A stretch of 63,391 bases of DNA, from the NCBI GenBank assembly GCA_000310025.1, contig FN649750.1:315581-378971 (forward strand), written 5' to 3'. A model generated the notes under the pieces. The model had not been told where the DNA came from. It did no database searches and was given only the letters and a program-made list of their open reading frames with translations. Source of the DNA: Ectocarpus siliculosus. Taxonomy: Eukaryota; Sar; Phaeophyceae; Ectocarpales; Ectocarpaceae. Positions within the stretch are counted from its first letter, which is position 1; each line of letters begins with the position of its first letter. Both the position numbers and the translations under genes were made by a program. Shown here piece by piece: positions 22,001 to 34,131 of this stretch.

Positions 22001-25000
22001 CTCGGTTGTGCTTGAAGCGAGCTCATCATAAATGGCTATGTTCCCCAAACAAGTAGGGAGTAGACGTTTCCGGCTACTACTTAGTATTACTTGAATTATC
22101 GAACCGACGGCTCTCAATTTTCAGTACCTCCGAGGCTTGCTTGTATTCAGCGGCGAGCCTCTCCTGCATGTTGAACGCGGCCACGGTGCTCATTCCCTGC
22201 AGGGCAGAGCTCAGCAGACCCGCCGCTTTGCCGCCGCCGTCGAGACCCTAAAAAAACGGTAGCACAACCCGGGGACCAATAACCGGTCAGCTCAGTCGAC
22301 TAACAGACCAGCCAGGCCCACCCTGCCCCTACTGCGTCTACTGTGAGCACAATTTGGCATCCTCTCAAGTATATCTGGTCACCAATCGGAGCGTGTGGAC
22401 ACAGTGTCTCGATTGGGAACACGAAATGCTCGGTAGGGGTGTGGCACAAAAGATCACGATGTGCTGCCGCTGCCGCCAAAACAACGAATCCTCACGTCGT
22501 TGTCCCCGTATCCTCCCGTCATCATTGCCATCTGAACGATCCCGGCGACCGCTATCAGGGGAATTGTCGCGATAGCGAGCAAACCTGGCAAAAGAAATAG
22601 CAACCATCAACCGTCAGGGTCTGCGTGAAGGTTGTAAGGAAAGCATGGCAAGGTGGTGTAAGGATGCCCAGTCTTTCCCAAAGCTCATAGTACGCAAGAA
22701 ATCGATTGTTCGAACCGAGTTACCGATCTGCCATGTACAGGATCAAAGCTAGTGGTTATTCGAAAAAACGACATGACACGGTGTTCAAGATCTCACCGAT
22801 CTGCCATGCGAAGGCAAGCCCGATGAGTGTTCCCACCGTAAGGGTCATCATCAGCTGGGTCGCGTGGGCAACGTTTCCTCCAGTCGCTTTTCGAACCTGG
22901 TCGAACATTCGAAATTTGATACAAGGGAAGGACATCACCAGTGTCGGCCCCGAGATTTTCTCAGCAGATTCGAATGCCGATGGCCCCACGTATTCCACCG
23001 CAAAGCATCGATCTAAGGGCTGTGCTACAACTGTTCTCGACCATGAGAAATTGCATTGAGTGACGCCCGTACTCAACGCGGTCAGTCAGGGCGATAGCAA
23101 GAACTTTCTCGGCAGAATCGGCCGGAATAATTGTTAACGCTACGCGACAGCAACGGCAACATTAGCAAACCACAACAACATACCCACCACCACCACCACC
23201 ACCACTACCAACAACAACAACAACAACAACCACGGCGAAGGCATCAAACACGACAACAACAATATTGGCAACGAAGACGACAGCAACGGCTCACCATAGA
23301 GGCCTCTGCCTCTAGGCGGGTTGTAAGGACACCAACTGCAGACGATTCTTCATCAAACCACGCGATGTCATGCCGCACCTAGTAAAAGGAGGTAGGGCGA
23401 AGGGGAAGGGCCAAAGAGAACATCGCGTGGGGGGTGGGACGCTAGCCTCGCTTGCCGCACTTTTATGGGTTGGAATCGCGAACGAGACGCAAAGTGAGGA
23501 ACAGTTTCATGTTTTCCGAGCGAAACGATGCGCGGGATGAATATTGAAGGCAGACGTTCGGGGGAAGCCGTCAAACGTAAGTGCATGATCAACCGTGTTT
23601 CCGAAATTGGAGAATCTGGTCCGATCATACCTCTTGTGATGGGTTGCGATTGAAATTAAAACCAATATCGAGGATGTGATGGGTTGCGAAAGCGTTTAGC
23701 ACGAACTTATGTAAACGCCTTCTATCCTACCCAGTAGGACCCACTCATGCATGTTCCCAAGCTATTTTACGATGGTTCGTTCGAAGGCACCTACAACTGG
23801 CTTCAGATTGGGCATGAATGATGGAAGTGCCAACACTCAAGTTCTCTCGTAGCGATAAACCCGGCTCGACGACGGTGCTCTCGTGATTCTCTCTCGGAAA
23901 CTCCTTTTCTGGATACTGACACAACGTTCGGTTTCAAGGGGTTAATCCCTTCGACCGCTCTCAGTCACCGCCGACCAAGAATTGTCAAGGGACTACTACA
24001 GTAGCTCCTTCAACCCAGCGAAGAAAGAAGTGTGAGGTGGTCGATTCCCGATGCATCCCCCCCTTGCCATGCGCCGCTAATTGCACATCAAGAAGGTGAG
24101 TCTTCTACTCGATTCCCAGTTTATGTGGTGCGGAGGGTTGATGCTTGGTCTGCGTGCATGGCAAATTCCCAGTTTATCTGATTCGGAAAAGTGCAATGAT
24201 TCATGCTTGTCGAGAATCAAACCCGTGATCATTCTTGTGTAGGTTTTAACGGGCCGATGTCCTTACAGACCGTCTCAAGGTCTTGTGCTAGGTTCTACGA
24301 GATCTAACCCCAATGTCCACTGACTGTGTCGTCTTAGGGTTTAGCACCCTGAACCTACACTTGACTTGTATTTAACTTCCTCGAAGCAAACAAGAGCAGC
24401 GGCATTCACGGGGTGCGAGCTGTATGCCCCAACTTACACAGGCTTCTTACATGCACTTGGTTTGGGTACCAGATCGACAGTATCCCAGGAGCGCACATGA
24501 CAAGAACACCCGTCACTACATAGTTAGACGCTTCCGAACAGTGATGACTTGAGAGGTGTCAGCCTTACCATAGCCTCGAACGCCATGTATCGCAGAGTCC
24601 TCGTCAATCGTTCGCCTGACACGGTGAATCCAGTCGACAGGGCCATGTTTCCCACTAGGTTGAGGAATCCGAGCCCCACGAAGCCGAGTGCCCAACGGTT
24701 GCCGATCTTGCGCATTTGTTCCGTGTCTTCCAGGTACAAGTTGCTCTAGTTGAAATGAGGAAGACGTTTGTTTTCGGACAATTGGATGGGTACAGCACCC
24801 GCTATGTGGAAAAGGTGTCGGTTATCCTTGAGGTCATGGTAGTTGTAGAGGGAAGTACGTGCGGGTCAAGAGCCAAAACTGCCCTCAACAAGCGATATTT
24901 GGTGTGTGTGCCATCCTAGTTAGTCTGGACGTCGATGGTTACACTTTTGTTTCGGCATTCGTTTGGACACACCAGCTGGGGTTACACAGGAGGATAAGCA

Positions 25001-28000
25001 GCACAGAAGCTTATTTCTCTCTCCTCCTTTGTGCGGTGTTTTTGCCTCTACTTTGGGCACGAGAAGGATTAATTCGTTCCTCTTTCTCGTCGATCTTGAA
25101 GTCGAACGTTGTTTACACGCCACTCAACCGTTTACCGTCCGTGTTTGGGCATGATACGAGAGGGACGCTTTGGGGCATGTGAATGCGCATAGACTAACAC
25201 TCACATCTCCAAAAGCCGGAAAATTGGGAGGTCATGCAAATGAACCACCAGGCCGATGGGCGCGGCTACTTACAATAGTTCAGTCTGGACATACACAAAC
25301 GATGGAGGAGGCACCAGAGCATGAGACTCTGTACCACTGCAAAGAAGGCCGCAAGAACAGGTTATATCGCAACCTCTGCAAACGACGTGGCAATACACCT
25401 CCGCTTATTCCATCTAAATCCTCTGCGACGTGAAGATGTCCCATTGACTGTTCCAGGTTCTTGTTTTCGCAACTCTTGTATCCGAACAAGGCGACGGAGC
25501 TTCAGAATCTATCGGTTATCTTAATCTTCCCATTTGCCCAATGGTGTCACCTGCCCTTGCGCGAGGAACACTCCCTCGCTGGGAGCACAACCTCCCGCCA
25601 CCACCGCGCCCACGAATCCCATGAGCAGCCACGGCCAGTCTCCCTTGTTCAGCGCCCACATTCGACCACTGCGAGAATGTTGCCGCGGAGACATAAGAAG
25701 GGCAGCAAACAGAGAACCACACGTAAATCACACCCGTAGTGTGGTATTGGGGTCGATGGAAATCAGTAGCGGAAGCCGTGAGCTAGGTAGTTTTCCGCAC
25801 ACACCTAGCGGGCGCGGGAAGCTTCTCTTCCTGCTCCTCTTTGCTCTTCTGCTTGTCCGCTCCCGAAGAGCCGTCCATCGGAGCACCTCCGGGGGTGGCG
25901 TCCTTGGGGCTCCCTGATTTGACATCGCCCGCGCCAGACTCGCTCGCGATGTTTTCATCTGCTCACCCCGACCGCATCAATCGTTGTGAATATCCGAGTT
26001 AGATAAGTTCACAAATCAACCAAGTTTTCCCGTGTTGCGTGCTCGCTCTCGCGACCCAATACCCCCTGGAGGGCGCGTCGGATGTCAACGCTTTGATAAC
26101 GCTTTTCAAAACGTTGAAAAGGTGCAGGTGTGCCTCTCTAGCAAAATGAACGTTCTGTCGCTCATTCCCGAGAGATGTTGCGGCTTTTGTCAGAAACGTT
26201 TTTTTTGCTACATAGTCGCCGACGCGACGGCATTTAGAGAAACTCGATTTAGCCGGGAAGTGAGAGTGATGGTCACAGGCACCCCGCAGCCACATAGGTC
26301 AATCCAACCAGAGATCTTCTACTAAAGACTCCATAGCCACCCACCAACGACGACACGACGCGGTACACTTACTCGAGGTTCTGAGTTCCATGGCATTGTC
26401 GCCGCCCGCGAGCCCCTCCGTCGTGCCGCCGGTCTGGAGGAAACATACAAGTAGGAGGAAATTCCATCAGGTTGAAAAGTGGAGAGGAAAGCTGTTCCTG
26501 GAATCGTCCGACACGTAGTAGTATCCTTTAAGGCGCATGGGTACACAGGGCCCACACCAAACGGCATTATTTCCCTCTTCTGGGCCCTGTCGAAGGACGG
26601 TGAGTTAAGGATGGCCCTTCTACACTCTACAAAGTCCTGTCGGCAATACGGAAAGGGGCACACACCAAGTTTGTTAATATTCCACGGCCGTAGTTAGTTC
26701 ACCTGGCTGGAGCAGAGCGTATGGTAGACGCCGTTGAGGGCGAGGAGCTCGGAGTGCGTTCCCAGCTCGACGACGCCCTTGTCGATAACGGCGATCTTGT
26801 CGGCGCCTTGGATGGTGGATAGACGGTGCGCGATGGTCACGGTCGTGCGCGGCTTGTCCTTGTGGAGCTGGTCCAGGGCGGCTTGTACCACCTATTACAC
26901 GTGGAGTAAGAGTCAAAGACGACGAAAAAGTACAAGGAGTTGAGGATGGGCATGGGTTCCACACGTGCTCCGTCCAAAGTTGACTGTAAGTTCGACATCA
27001 GAAAGACTTGGCAACCGAGTAGCTGCTGTTGTGTTGCAGCTTGGACGGCAGCTGGCCGTGCTAGTTTGTTTACCTTGGGAACCGATTCCACAAGCTGGTG
27101 GATTCGAAAAAGTCGGTTTTCGGTACCCGTTCGATCTTGCGTGTTAGGCTGGACAAGGGTGGCCTTACCATCTTACGTTTGACGGTACATCGACACGAAA
27201 GCAACAACAGCAGCAACAACAACAACAACAGCTAACGACAGTATCAACGCAACTAATTATAGCTAACCTTTTCGCTCTCCGAGTCGAGCGCGGACGTAGC
27301 CTCGTCGAGGAGCAAGATGGCCGGGTCCTTGATGATCGCACGGGCAATTGCAATGCGCTGGATACGAATTTCACAGCACAACAAGAAGAATAGGTTATCT
27401 CAGTTAAAAGGAGCCAAAGCACGCGTTCTACAGACCGAGACAAAGTCGCCAGCACAGCACTAAGAAACAAGAGTGTTGGTAGAAGTCCGGTTGTGTGTTG
27501 TGTTGGTAGGTGTAGTTGAAGGGCTCATGTCAGAGTTTGTCGAAGGTCGAGATCTTTCTCATTCCCTGTTTCTTAATGTCCTGACGGACCATCCTTCTGC
27601 CGACGAAGCGATTAAGCCTCCCTGCATAAATCATGCCGGAAAGATAGGTGCGCGACGGAAAGCGGTCGTTCTACTACCACAAATACCTGCTTCTGGCCTC
27701 CGGAGAGCTGGAACCCTCCCTCGCCCACCCCAGTGTTATATCCATCAGGAAAGCTCTGCAGAACACGGACGCGCGACATCAGATGCATGGGTACGTGGTG
27801 CACGTCCATTCGCTCGGTTACAAACGGTACCCAATGCAGGAAGCTTGATGATATTCTGCGTGTTGTTCGAGATGTCACAGTTGACTTGACTGGATCTCAC
27901 AGCAGTTGACTTGATTGAGAAAGGTCGGCTGGAATGCATTTTTTCTGTCCTCAGCAATGCTGTTTCCTAGGTGGCAGCATCGTAATTGCTTGTTGTTCGC

Positions 28001-31000
28001 AATAGGATGCCCCAATTGCACTAGTAGCTCCTGACAGCGAAAAGCAACAATCGCGCCCACCTCGATGAAGTCGTGCGCGTTCGCAGCCTTTGCGGCCGCA
28101 ACAACTGCAAAGTTCGGGACGGTTTCCGATGGAACCAACAACAGCAGGGCAGAAAGATCAGTCGACAGCGACACGTGGTATGATTAGACGAGGTGACGTC
28201 ATGATGGATAGGATAAGGGTCAAGTGTTCGAGGTAAACCTCCGACGGTGGTAGAACGTTCTTGACTTCTTCGAATCGCTTCGGCCGACGTTTCACAGAGA
28301 GACACCTTTAATGCTATAGATACCAATAGAGACGTCAGATCTGTAGATGGATTTATCTTCGGCGTGCTTCAGCCCATAATAACCGGACGAAACAAACCAT
28401 AGCTTCAAGCCAATTAATAAAACCGCCCTACGACGCCACGAAGACTGTTCGGTAAGCATAAGAACGTTACAACTTGTTGACCAGGCGAAAGGTTCGGAAT
28501 GTGTCACTTCCGTGCTGTGGATGCCCTGGAGGTGTTTTGATGGCCAAGGTGAGGGGTGCAATCCTGGGGTAGCACTGTACTGCGCTTGCTCGAAAAATCT
28601 CAGAGTTCCATTCATCTATCAGGTATTTACGAGGCAAAAATGAATGTCAAGCAGATCGGGAAAAAAATACGGTATAAGAATGTCAAGCAGATGGAGTATT
28701 CTTTTTGACCCCGAATGGCACCTCCCTCGTACAGAAGAGAGGGTAAATGCGTTGGATAAACCCGCTAGAGCGACGGTCCGCTGGGGGAAAATGCGCAATG
28801 AAATGACAATCACACACCCATTCAAACACGGTTCCTTACTTTCGTCCTGGGTGGCGGCCCCGTGCTTGCCGTTGGCGATGTTGAGCCCGATCGTTCCGGC
28901 GAATAGCACCGGCTCTTGCCCCACGTAACCGATCTGACAAACACACACGGACAACAAACTTTAGAAATGAGCCGCCAGTGTAAAATCTAACTTGCTTCTC
29001 GGATGCGGGGCCATGGGCACTCATTACACGAGCCCAAGCGATTGCTCTAGCTCCAGATTCCTCGTCGAACTGAAACCTGCCACGGTTCCCAGTTCGAGAC
29101 GTGTGCTGACGGGATAGCAGGTGATTGCACGAAACAAGGTCGATTACCATCGAGCTCAGGATGTACCTACGAGAGAAGGTGGTCTCAGTCTTCTGATTCG
29201 TCAAGGAAAATGATCTCACAGCGGCTGCCGCACCTGCTGCCTGTACCAGGCGACGTTGAGAGACTTGATGTCCGTGCCGTCGAGACTGACACTCCCGGAG
29301 GTGGGGTCGTAGAAACGCAGCAGCAGCTTGGTTACGGTGGACTTGCCTCCGCCGGACGGCCCGACGAGGGCGAGGGTCTTGCCGACGGCTACCTCTAGGC
29401 TGAGGGAGTTGTACACCACGTCGTTCGGCCTAGCCGGCTGTCGCCCGCCGTCGACGCAGAGACAGAGAAGAAATATAACTTAGAGTCGGCAACAAGGCTG
29501 AGACGACCCTAGTCCTACAGCGCACCTGCGATTGCACCAACACAGAGGGAGATGATACAGCACACCTTCGCATTTCCACGCGGCCCTACTGCAAATTCAA
29601 AGCACCCCCAGAAGGATCGAACACAGTGGAGGGGCCCACTCACGTAGCTGAAGCCCACCGTGTGGAAAACCACCTTCCCTTCCACCTTGTCCGGCTTGAG
29701 TCCGTCCTTCGAAGACGAGTCGATCGGGGGCGTGCGCTCCAAGGTCTCGAACACCTCCACGGCGGCTCCGCGAGCGATTCCGACGGCGGTGATACCCGGA
29801 GCGGTTTGGCCCAACATCATCGCCCCCATAAGAACGGCAAATATCGACGAGAGGACTTCGCCGCCTGTACGGCCGCCGCCGTCTGCAACCTGTTCACAAC
29901 CAGAATCGGCCGGGAACAACAAGCGAGGAAGAAGATGAGTGACGGCGAGCGTTCCAATGTCCTCGAGCAGGTCTTCCCGGCGCTGTGACCAACAGCAACG
30001 CAGACTTTCTTGAGTAGGATCGGAGCGGAATGTGAGGAGGTGCCACGATAGAACGGAGGGTGTAATTGAGTCAGGACACAATTTTTTTCGGCAACAACAA
30101 AAATGCCAACAATAACAACAACAACAATGTAGAAAACAACAATGCCACATAAAAGGGCTGCATTGACAAGAGGCTTGCCTGCTTGGTGCCGAACCAGAAG
30201 GCGAGGCCGTAGCTCGAGTAGAAGGCCATGAACAACGCCCCGTTGCCGAGGCCCGTAGACACGCCCTCCTTCACCCCGGCCGCGTACGCGCCGTCCAGGT
30301 GAGTGGAGTAGCGCTTGAGCTCGATCTCCTCCGAGCCCAGGGAGGCCACCGTGCGGATGCCACTGAGGACCTGGTGACACCACAAGCAACAACCCGCATG
30401 TTGAAGCATTAGACGACGACAGAGATTGAACCTGGTGACACCACAAGCCAGAATAGAACCCAGATATTGCAGCAATAGATAGGGAATGGACTTCTGAGAA
30501 CCTGGTGATACCATAAGCACGAACCCAGATGTTGAAACGTTAGACGACGACAGCGAATGAACCTCGTGGCACCACAAGCCTAACCCCAACCAAGATGTTG
30601 AAGCAATAGATGGAGAATGGGCTACTGAGAACCTGGTGACACCATAAGCAACAATCCAGATGTTGAAGCGTTGGGCGCCGACAGAGAATGGGGCTGCAGC
30701 ACATACGGGCGGGGCGGGCGCCACCGAGAGGTTGTGAACTAACAACCAACAGCAACCGAGATCCACCAAAGAAGCAACCTGATCATACAGTATTTGTTCT
30801 TTGCCGACTGCGGCGTTGGTGGGGAGTCCTTTCCACGATCAATGACAGTTATTTGGAGCGGGCCAAGGGCTACGTTTGAGAAACAGCGCAACAAATAACA
30901 GCTCCTTCGAAAAAACAAATTTACTCAGGCTCGGGCTCACTTCTGTTACATCAATGTCAACCCTGTATACGCAATGTTCAAACGCGTTGGGGCATGTTAG

Positions 31001-34000
31001 GGGGCCTCCGCGCCTTCCCGCTGAGATTGGGTGTTGTTTCGGGGGACAAGGTTGACCTAGGACGGATGTTGATGACGTAAACCTTGATAACCGCATCGCA
31101 GTGCTCCTTCCAGCACACAGCACACACGTACCAGTACAGACAAAAACTATTTTTATGCACACGTGCGTGCTCTCTCTCGAGAGGCCCCGCACTTGGACCC
31201 CCAACAGCATACCCCCCAAACACACGTACTCTCCAGATCGAATCTCGTATCCAAGAACCCCAAACCGAGCAGAACAGTTGATGTGAAAGCCGAGGTACCA
31301 GCGAAATCCACGCGAACAAGGAGGACGAGGAAACGTACGTGGTTACTACTGGTCATTGGAATTACTTTACTTTCATGCAAGGTAAACATGCACACGGAAT
31401 CCACTGCGGGCGGGCGCGAGAGAGGTGCTTCTATGTTCAAATCTCCTTTTTAGTACAAACATAGAGAGAGAGGTGGAGCCGGTGAAGGTCATCATGCAAG
31501 GTCAGCGAACAGGATAACAGCTTCGTAGCCACACCGCCGACTCTTGAGTCGCGGAGAGGCAAACACAGTTGAATGCTTTAGGCGGGGTGTGAACGCTACT
31601 GTCGGGGTGTGGTTGGTTATTGCCTCGATGGCTCTCATGGTGAACAAGGTATGAGCAAAGACTTGTGCACACACCTCAGTGGCCACGCCACCGGCTTTTG
31701 AGTAGTGACTGTTGCCCTCCTGGAAAAATAATAACAAGAGTGACAACGGGAACGATGTGCGGTAGGGCCGACGTTAGTTCTCATGCTTTTTCCAGGTAGG
31801 TCTGAGACCAGAAATACCGTTGAAACGAACGTATAGTCGGGGACACGAGGCCCGAAAAGTGTTTTTCAGCGTCAAGAATGTGACATCAACGACAACGACG
31901 ACAACAACAACAGTAGCAACAACATCAACAGCAACAACAACAACAACAACACAACACAACAACAGCAACAACATCAACAAAAACAATAACAACAACAACA
32001 ACGGACGACGACGACAACAACAACAACAACAACAACAACAACGACGACGTTGAACACGAGACCTGGGTGGTGCTTGACATGAGCTGGGTGACGATGGCCA
32101 CGGTAACGCCAATCAACGGAACGCAGCCCAACATAATCAATCCGAGTTGCCAGTTCACCACCATCGCCGTGATCAGCAAGGCAATACCTGCGATTGAGGA
32201 CGGCCCACCAAATAGAAATGTGATTTAAGTGTTTTCGCCTGGCCTAAGGGAGTACAGGGGCAGGTTTTTAGCTCCATCGCTCGAAATTAGAGGATCGCCA
32301 GCGCCAGTATATTATCTCAATAAATCCTTCAGCAAGACCGTACGAAAACCCACGATGCTGACAGCCCTGCTTGTGTGGAACCATTGACAAGGCACATCGA
32401 CCAAGTGTGTTTCGTGCGCTACTGTAGATCGTAGGCGGCTAGCATGACAAGGACGGTCAATACTTACCGCCAAGACCGTTGAGGATAGAATCCCCGATCT
32501 TCCTGCCCAAGCCGTCCTGCACCTTTGCCATGTTGGCGGTGACGGCCGTGGGAAGCTGCCCCGCGGGGTGCTCATCGAACCATCCGATGTCCTGCTTCAG
32601 GATGCACTTCACGTATTCCCTCCGCATGCGCAACGCCTAAGAGGTACGTACGACGATGTTGCCATGCGTTGAGGCCTCGACAGCAGATGTGGTGGGTGAT
32701 TTCTACATACCTGTAGTCTCAAACCCATCCCGTCCAACAGATTACGACGAGAACCCTACAGGCAGCCAACCGGCCCCAAAGCTTTGGAAGGACTACAGAG
32801 CGGACGTGCAAATTCGGAGAGAGAGCTACCTGCTCGGACAACAAATCCTATTCCTTGTTTCCATCAAGTTGACTCCCTGGGTGGTTTAAGTTCGACAGAT
32901 TGAAAACAAGACCATCAACCCCTACCCCGCCGGGACATAGACACGTCCCTGCACTTCCCAAAATCAATGCAACACCCACACATGCGCGTCTACCCACCTG
33001 GCACTCTCCAGCAATGCTCCAGAGAGAGACCATGGCGAACCCAGACACCCCGGAGAGGACTCCTATCACGCCGAAGAGGACAACGAACTTCTGGACGGTT
33101 TCTGCTACCGAGGAAACCTCGCCGTCCTCAGTCGGCTGTCCAAGACCATCGAGCGTATCCCCGAACGTGGTCATGAACAGAGGCATTGTGCTTACGGGAG
33201 CGACGGAAATAGAGAGCGGCGGCGGTGGCGGCGAGAGCGACAAACTCAGGCAACCTTAGCGCGTTGGCGAAGGTAGCCCATGGATCGCGAGATGTCCCTC
33301 TTAGGAGTGGGGAGAGAGGAACGACGTAATGTGCGATGTTACACACGCATGGCTTGCCCTCCAAATCTGCCCAGAATCGATCGATCACGCACGTGCGATT
33401 TGGGCCATCGACGAACGGCAACCGGTGCAACATCGTCGTCGGGGCTAGCGCGCCGTTCAAGTGGCACAGGAGATTAAACAGGCTCTAGACAAATGTTTTT
33501 GTAACTTGTAAGCCATTAGCAACGCAGCTCGCCTCAGGCAAGCGTCCTGGTCCCCAAAGAGATCCTCGGCAACTTTTTTTTCTTTGTGGTGGTGTCGTTG
33601 CCGTGATGCGGGACGGGCTTTCGAAAATTTCTTGTGAAGGCGAAAGAAAAATGTGCATTATATAGACCGCAAGTGCATTCCTCACCAGGCTTGGACGCAC
33701 GCTGCGATCGTTCCTATGAACATGAAAAGCATATCCCTCTGGTCTGCGAAGGTGAAGAGCTTAGAGAACGGCACCTGTCGGGATTGCATCGAGTCGTGGA
33801 AACGTAGGACGGAAGAAAGAGCAAGGCCTGCATCTGAGCTCTATGCTATTCGGAGCAAATTTTCTGTGGGCAACACCGAATTTGCTCCATACCAGTACCC
33901 TGGAACGACGGGCGTAACTCATACGGGCCGCGCATTGTGTGTACCAACCTGAGGCTTAGGTTCTTCTTTCGGTTTATCGCCTTTTTTCTCGGTGGAGGGG

Positions 34001-34131
34001 TCAGGTTTGGCGACTGTGTTGGCCATCATCTTCTTGCTCTCCGCATCGGTGGTGTCTTTCGCATCAGGGAGACCAGCCTTGGGGAGCAATGCGTCCTGTG
34101 AGGACTCGTCTTGCGGCACCAGGGTGGCCAT
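16026..34131 (-). CDS. Full-length ABCB/MDR-type ABC transporter, 32 exons
   Basis: ATP-driven export pump of the P-glycoprotein class (TMD1-NBD1-TMD2-NBD2). Exons in transcript order: 34131-33949, 33774-33686, 33190-32998, 32636-32468, 32187-32063, 31719-31675, 30370-30179, 29889-29644, 29437-29234, 28933-28840, 28104-28061, 27755-27687, 27357-27268, 26891-26703, 26433-26373, 25958-25805, 25668-25551, 25284-25274, 24743-24569, 23378-23295, 22896-22797, 22584-22496, 22247-22128, 21442-21248, 20607-20541, 20030-19915, 18978-18778, 18149-18003, 17463-17404, 16920-16828, 16654-16482, 16071-16026. Phases close to 1313 aa. NBD1: Walker [10 protein letters not shown] (about residue 439), LSGGQKQ (545), [12 protein letters not shown] (565), AHRLST. 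NBD2: GPSGGGKST (1099), LSGGQKQ (1204), ILLLDE (1224), AHRLTT. All catalytic motifs are intact in both halves. The N terminus is charged ([12 protein letters not shown]) and the linker is acidic. Intron 7 uses a GC donor. Substrate is unknown. A paralogue lies at 56605. Confidence 0.94.
20031..20540 (-). other. Paralogue-specific intron (intron 25 of the first ABCB gene)
   Basis: Splits the codon for Asp in ...[11 protein letters not shown] in phase 1. The second ABCB gene encodes the same stretch in one 183-nt exon (60098-59916), exactly equal to 67+116 nt here. Boundaries are CACAG/GTGGTG and CATCAG/ATGAG. Confidence 0.85.
23158..23280 (+). repeat. CAA/CAC microsatellite, ABCB intron
   Basis: Impure CAA and CAC trinucleotides just downstream (in transcript sense) of the exon at 23378-23295. 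On the sense strand it is TTG/GTG-rich. Confidence 0.9.
25274..25284 (-). other. 11-nt micro-exon of the first ABCB gene
   Basis: Sense sequence ACTGAACTATT, preceded by TTTGTGTATGTCCAG and followed by GTAAGTAG, so both splice sites are strong. It supplies TEL plus two bases of a Phe codon between ...FLAQGQ and NLYLEDTEQ. With it, the spacing from the first helix of TMD2 to the next helix is nearly the same as in human ABCB1; without it the segment is four residues shorter. Confidence 0.75.
27195..27232 (+). repeat. CAA microsatellite, ABCB intron
   Basis: About a dozen CAA/CAG units in the intron between the exons at 27357-27268 and 26891-26703. Confidence 0.9.
30371..30720 (-). repeat. Tandem array of copied 3' splice sites before ABCB exon 7
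   Basis: On the sense strand the true acceptor of exon 7 is TTGTGGTGTCACCAG followed by GTCCTCAGTGG. Four further copies of this junction lie upstream in the intron near 30432, 30502, 30562 and 30632, spaced alternately about 60 and 70 bp (a 130-bp higher-order unit). One copy reads CACCAG/GTTCTCAGTAGC, keeping the first four codons (VLSS against VLSG). Confidence 0.8.
31520..31560 (-). pseudogene. Decayed tandem copy of ABCB exon 6
   Basis: Sense-strand reading [10 protein letters not shown] lies in the intron just after the true exon 6, which reads [11 protein letters not shown] (31719-31675). Several of the base differences are third-position transitions that leave the amino acid unchanged. 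No acceptor AG lies at the matching point, and the donor position reads CT rather than GT, so the copy cannot be spliced like exon 6. Confidence 0.6.
31888..32047 (+). repeat. CAA/CGA microsatellite, ABCB intron 5
   Basis: A 160-bp run of CAA with CGA interruptions directly after the donor of exon 5 (sense strand TTG/TCG). Confidence 0.95.

Noticed and set aside
31084-31453. Plus-strand frames of 60-100 codons near 31.1-31.4 kb
   Set aside because: They lie inside an ABCB intron and have no motif, splice context or sign of conservation.
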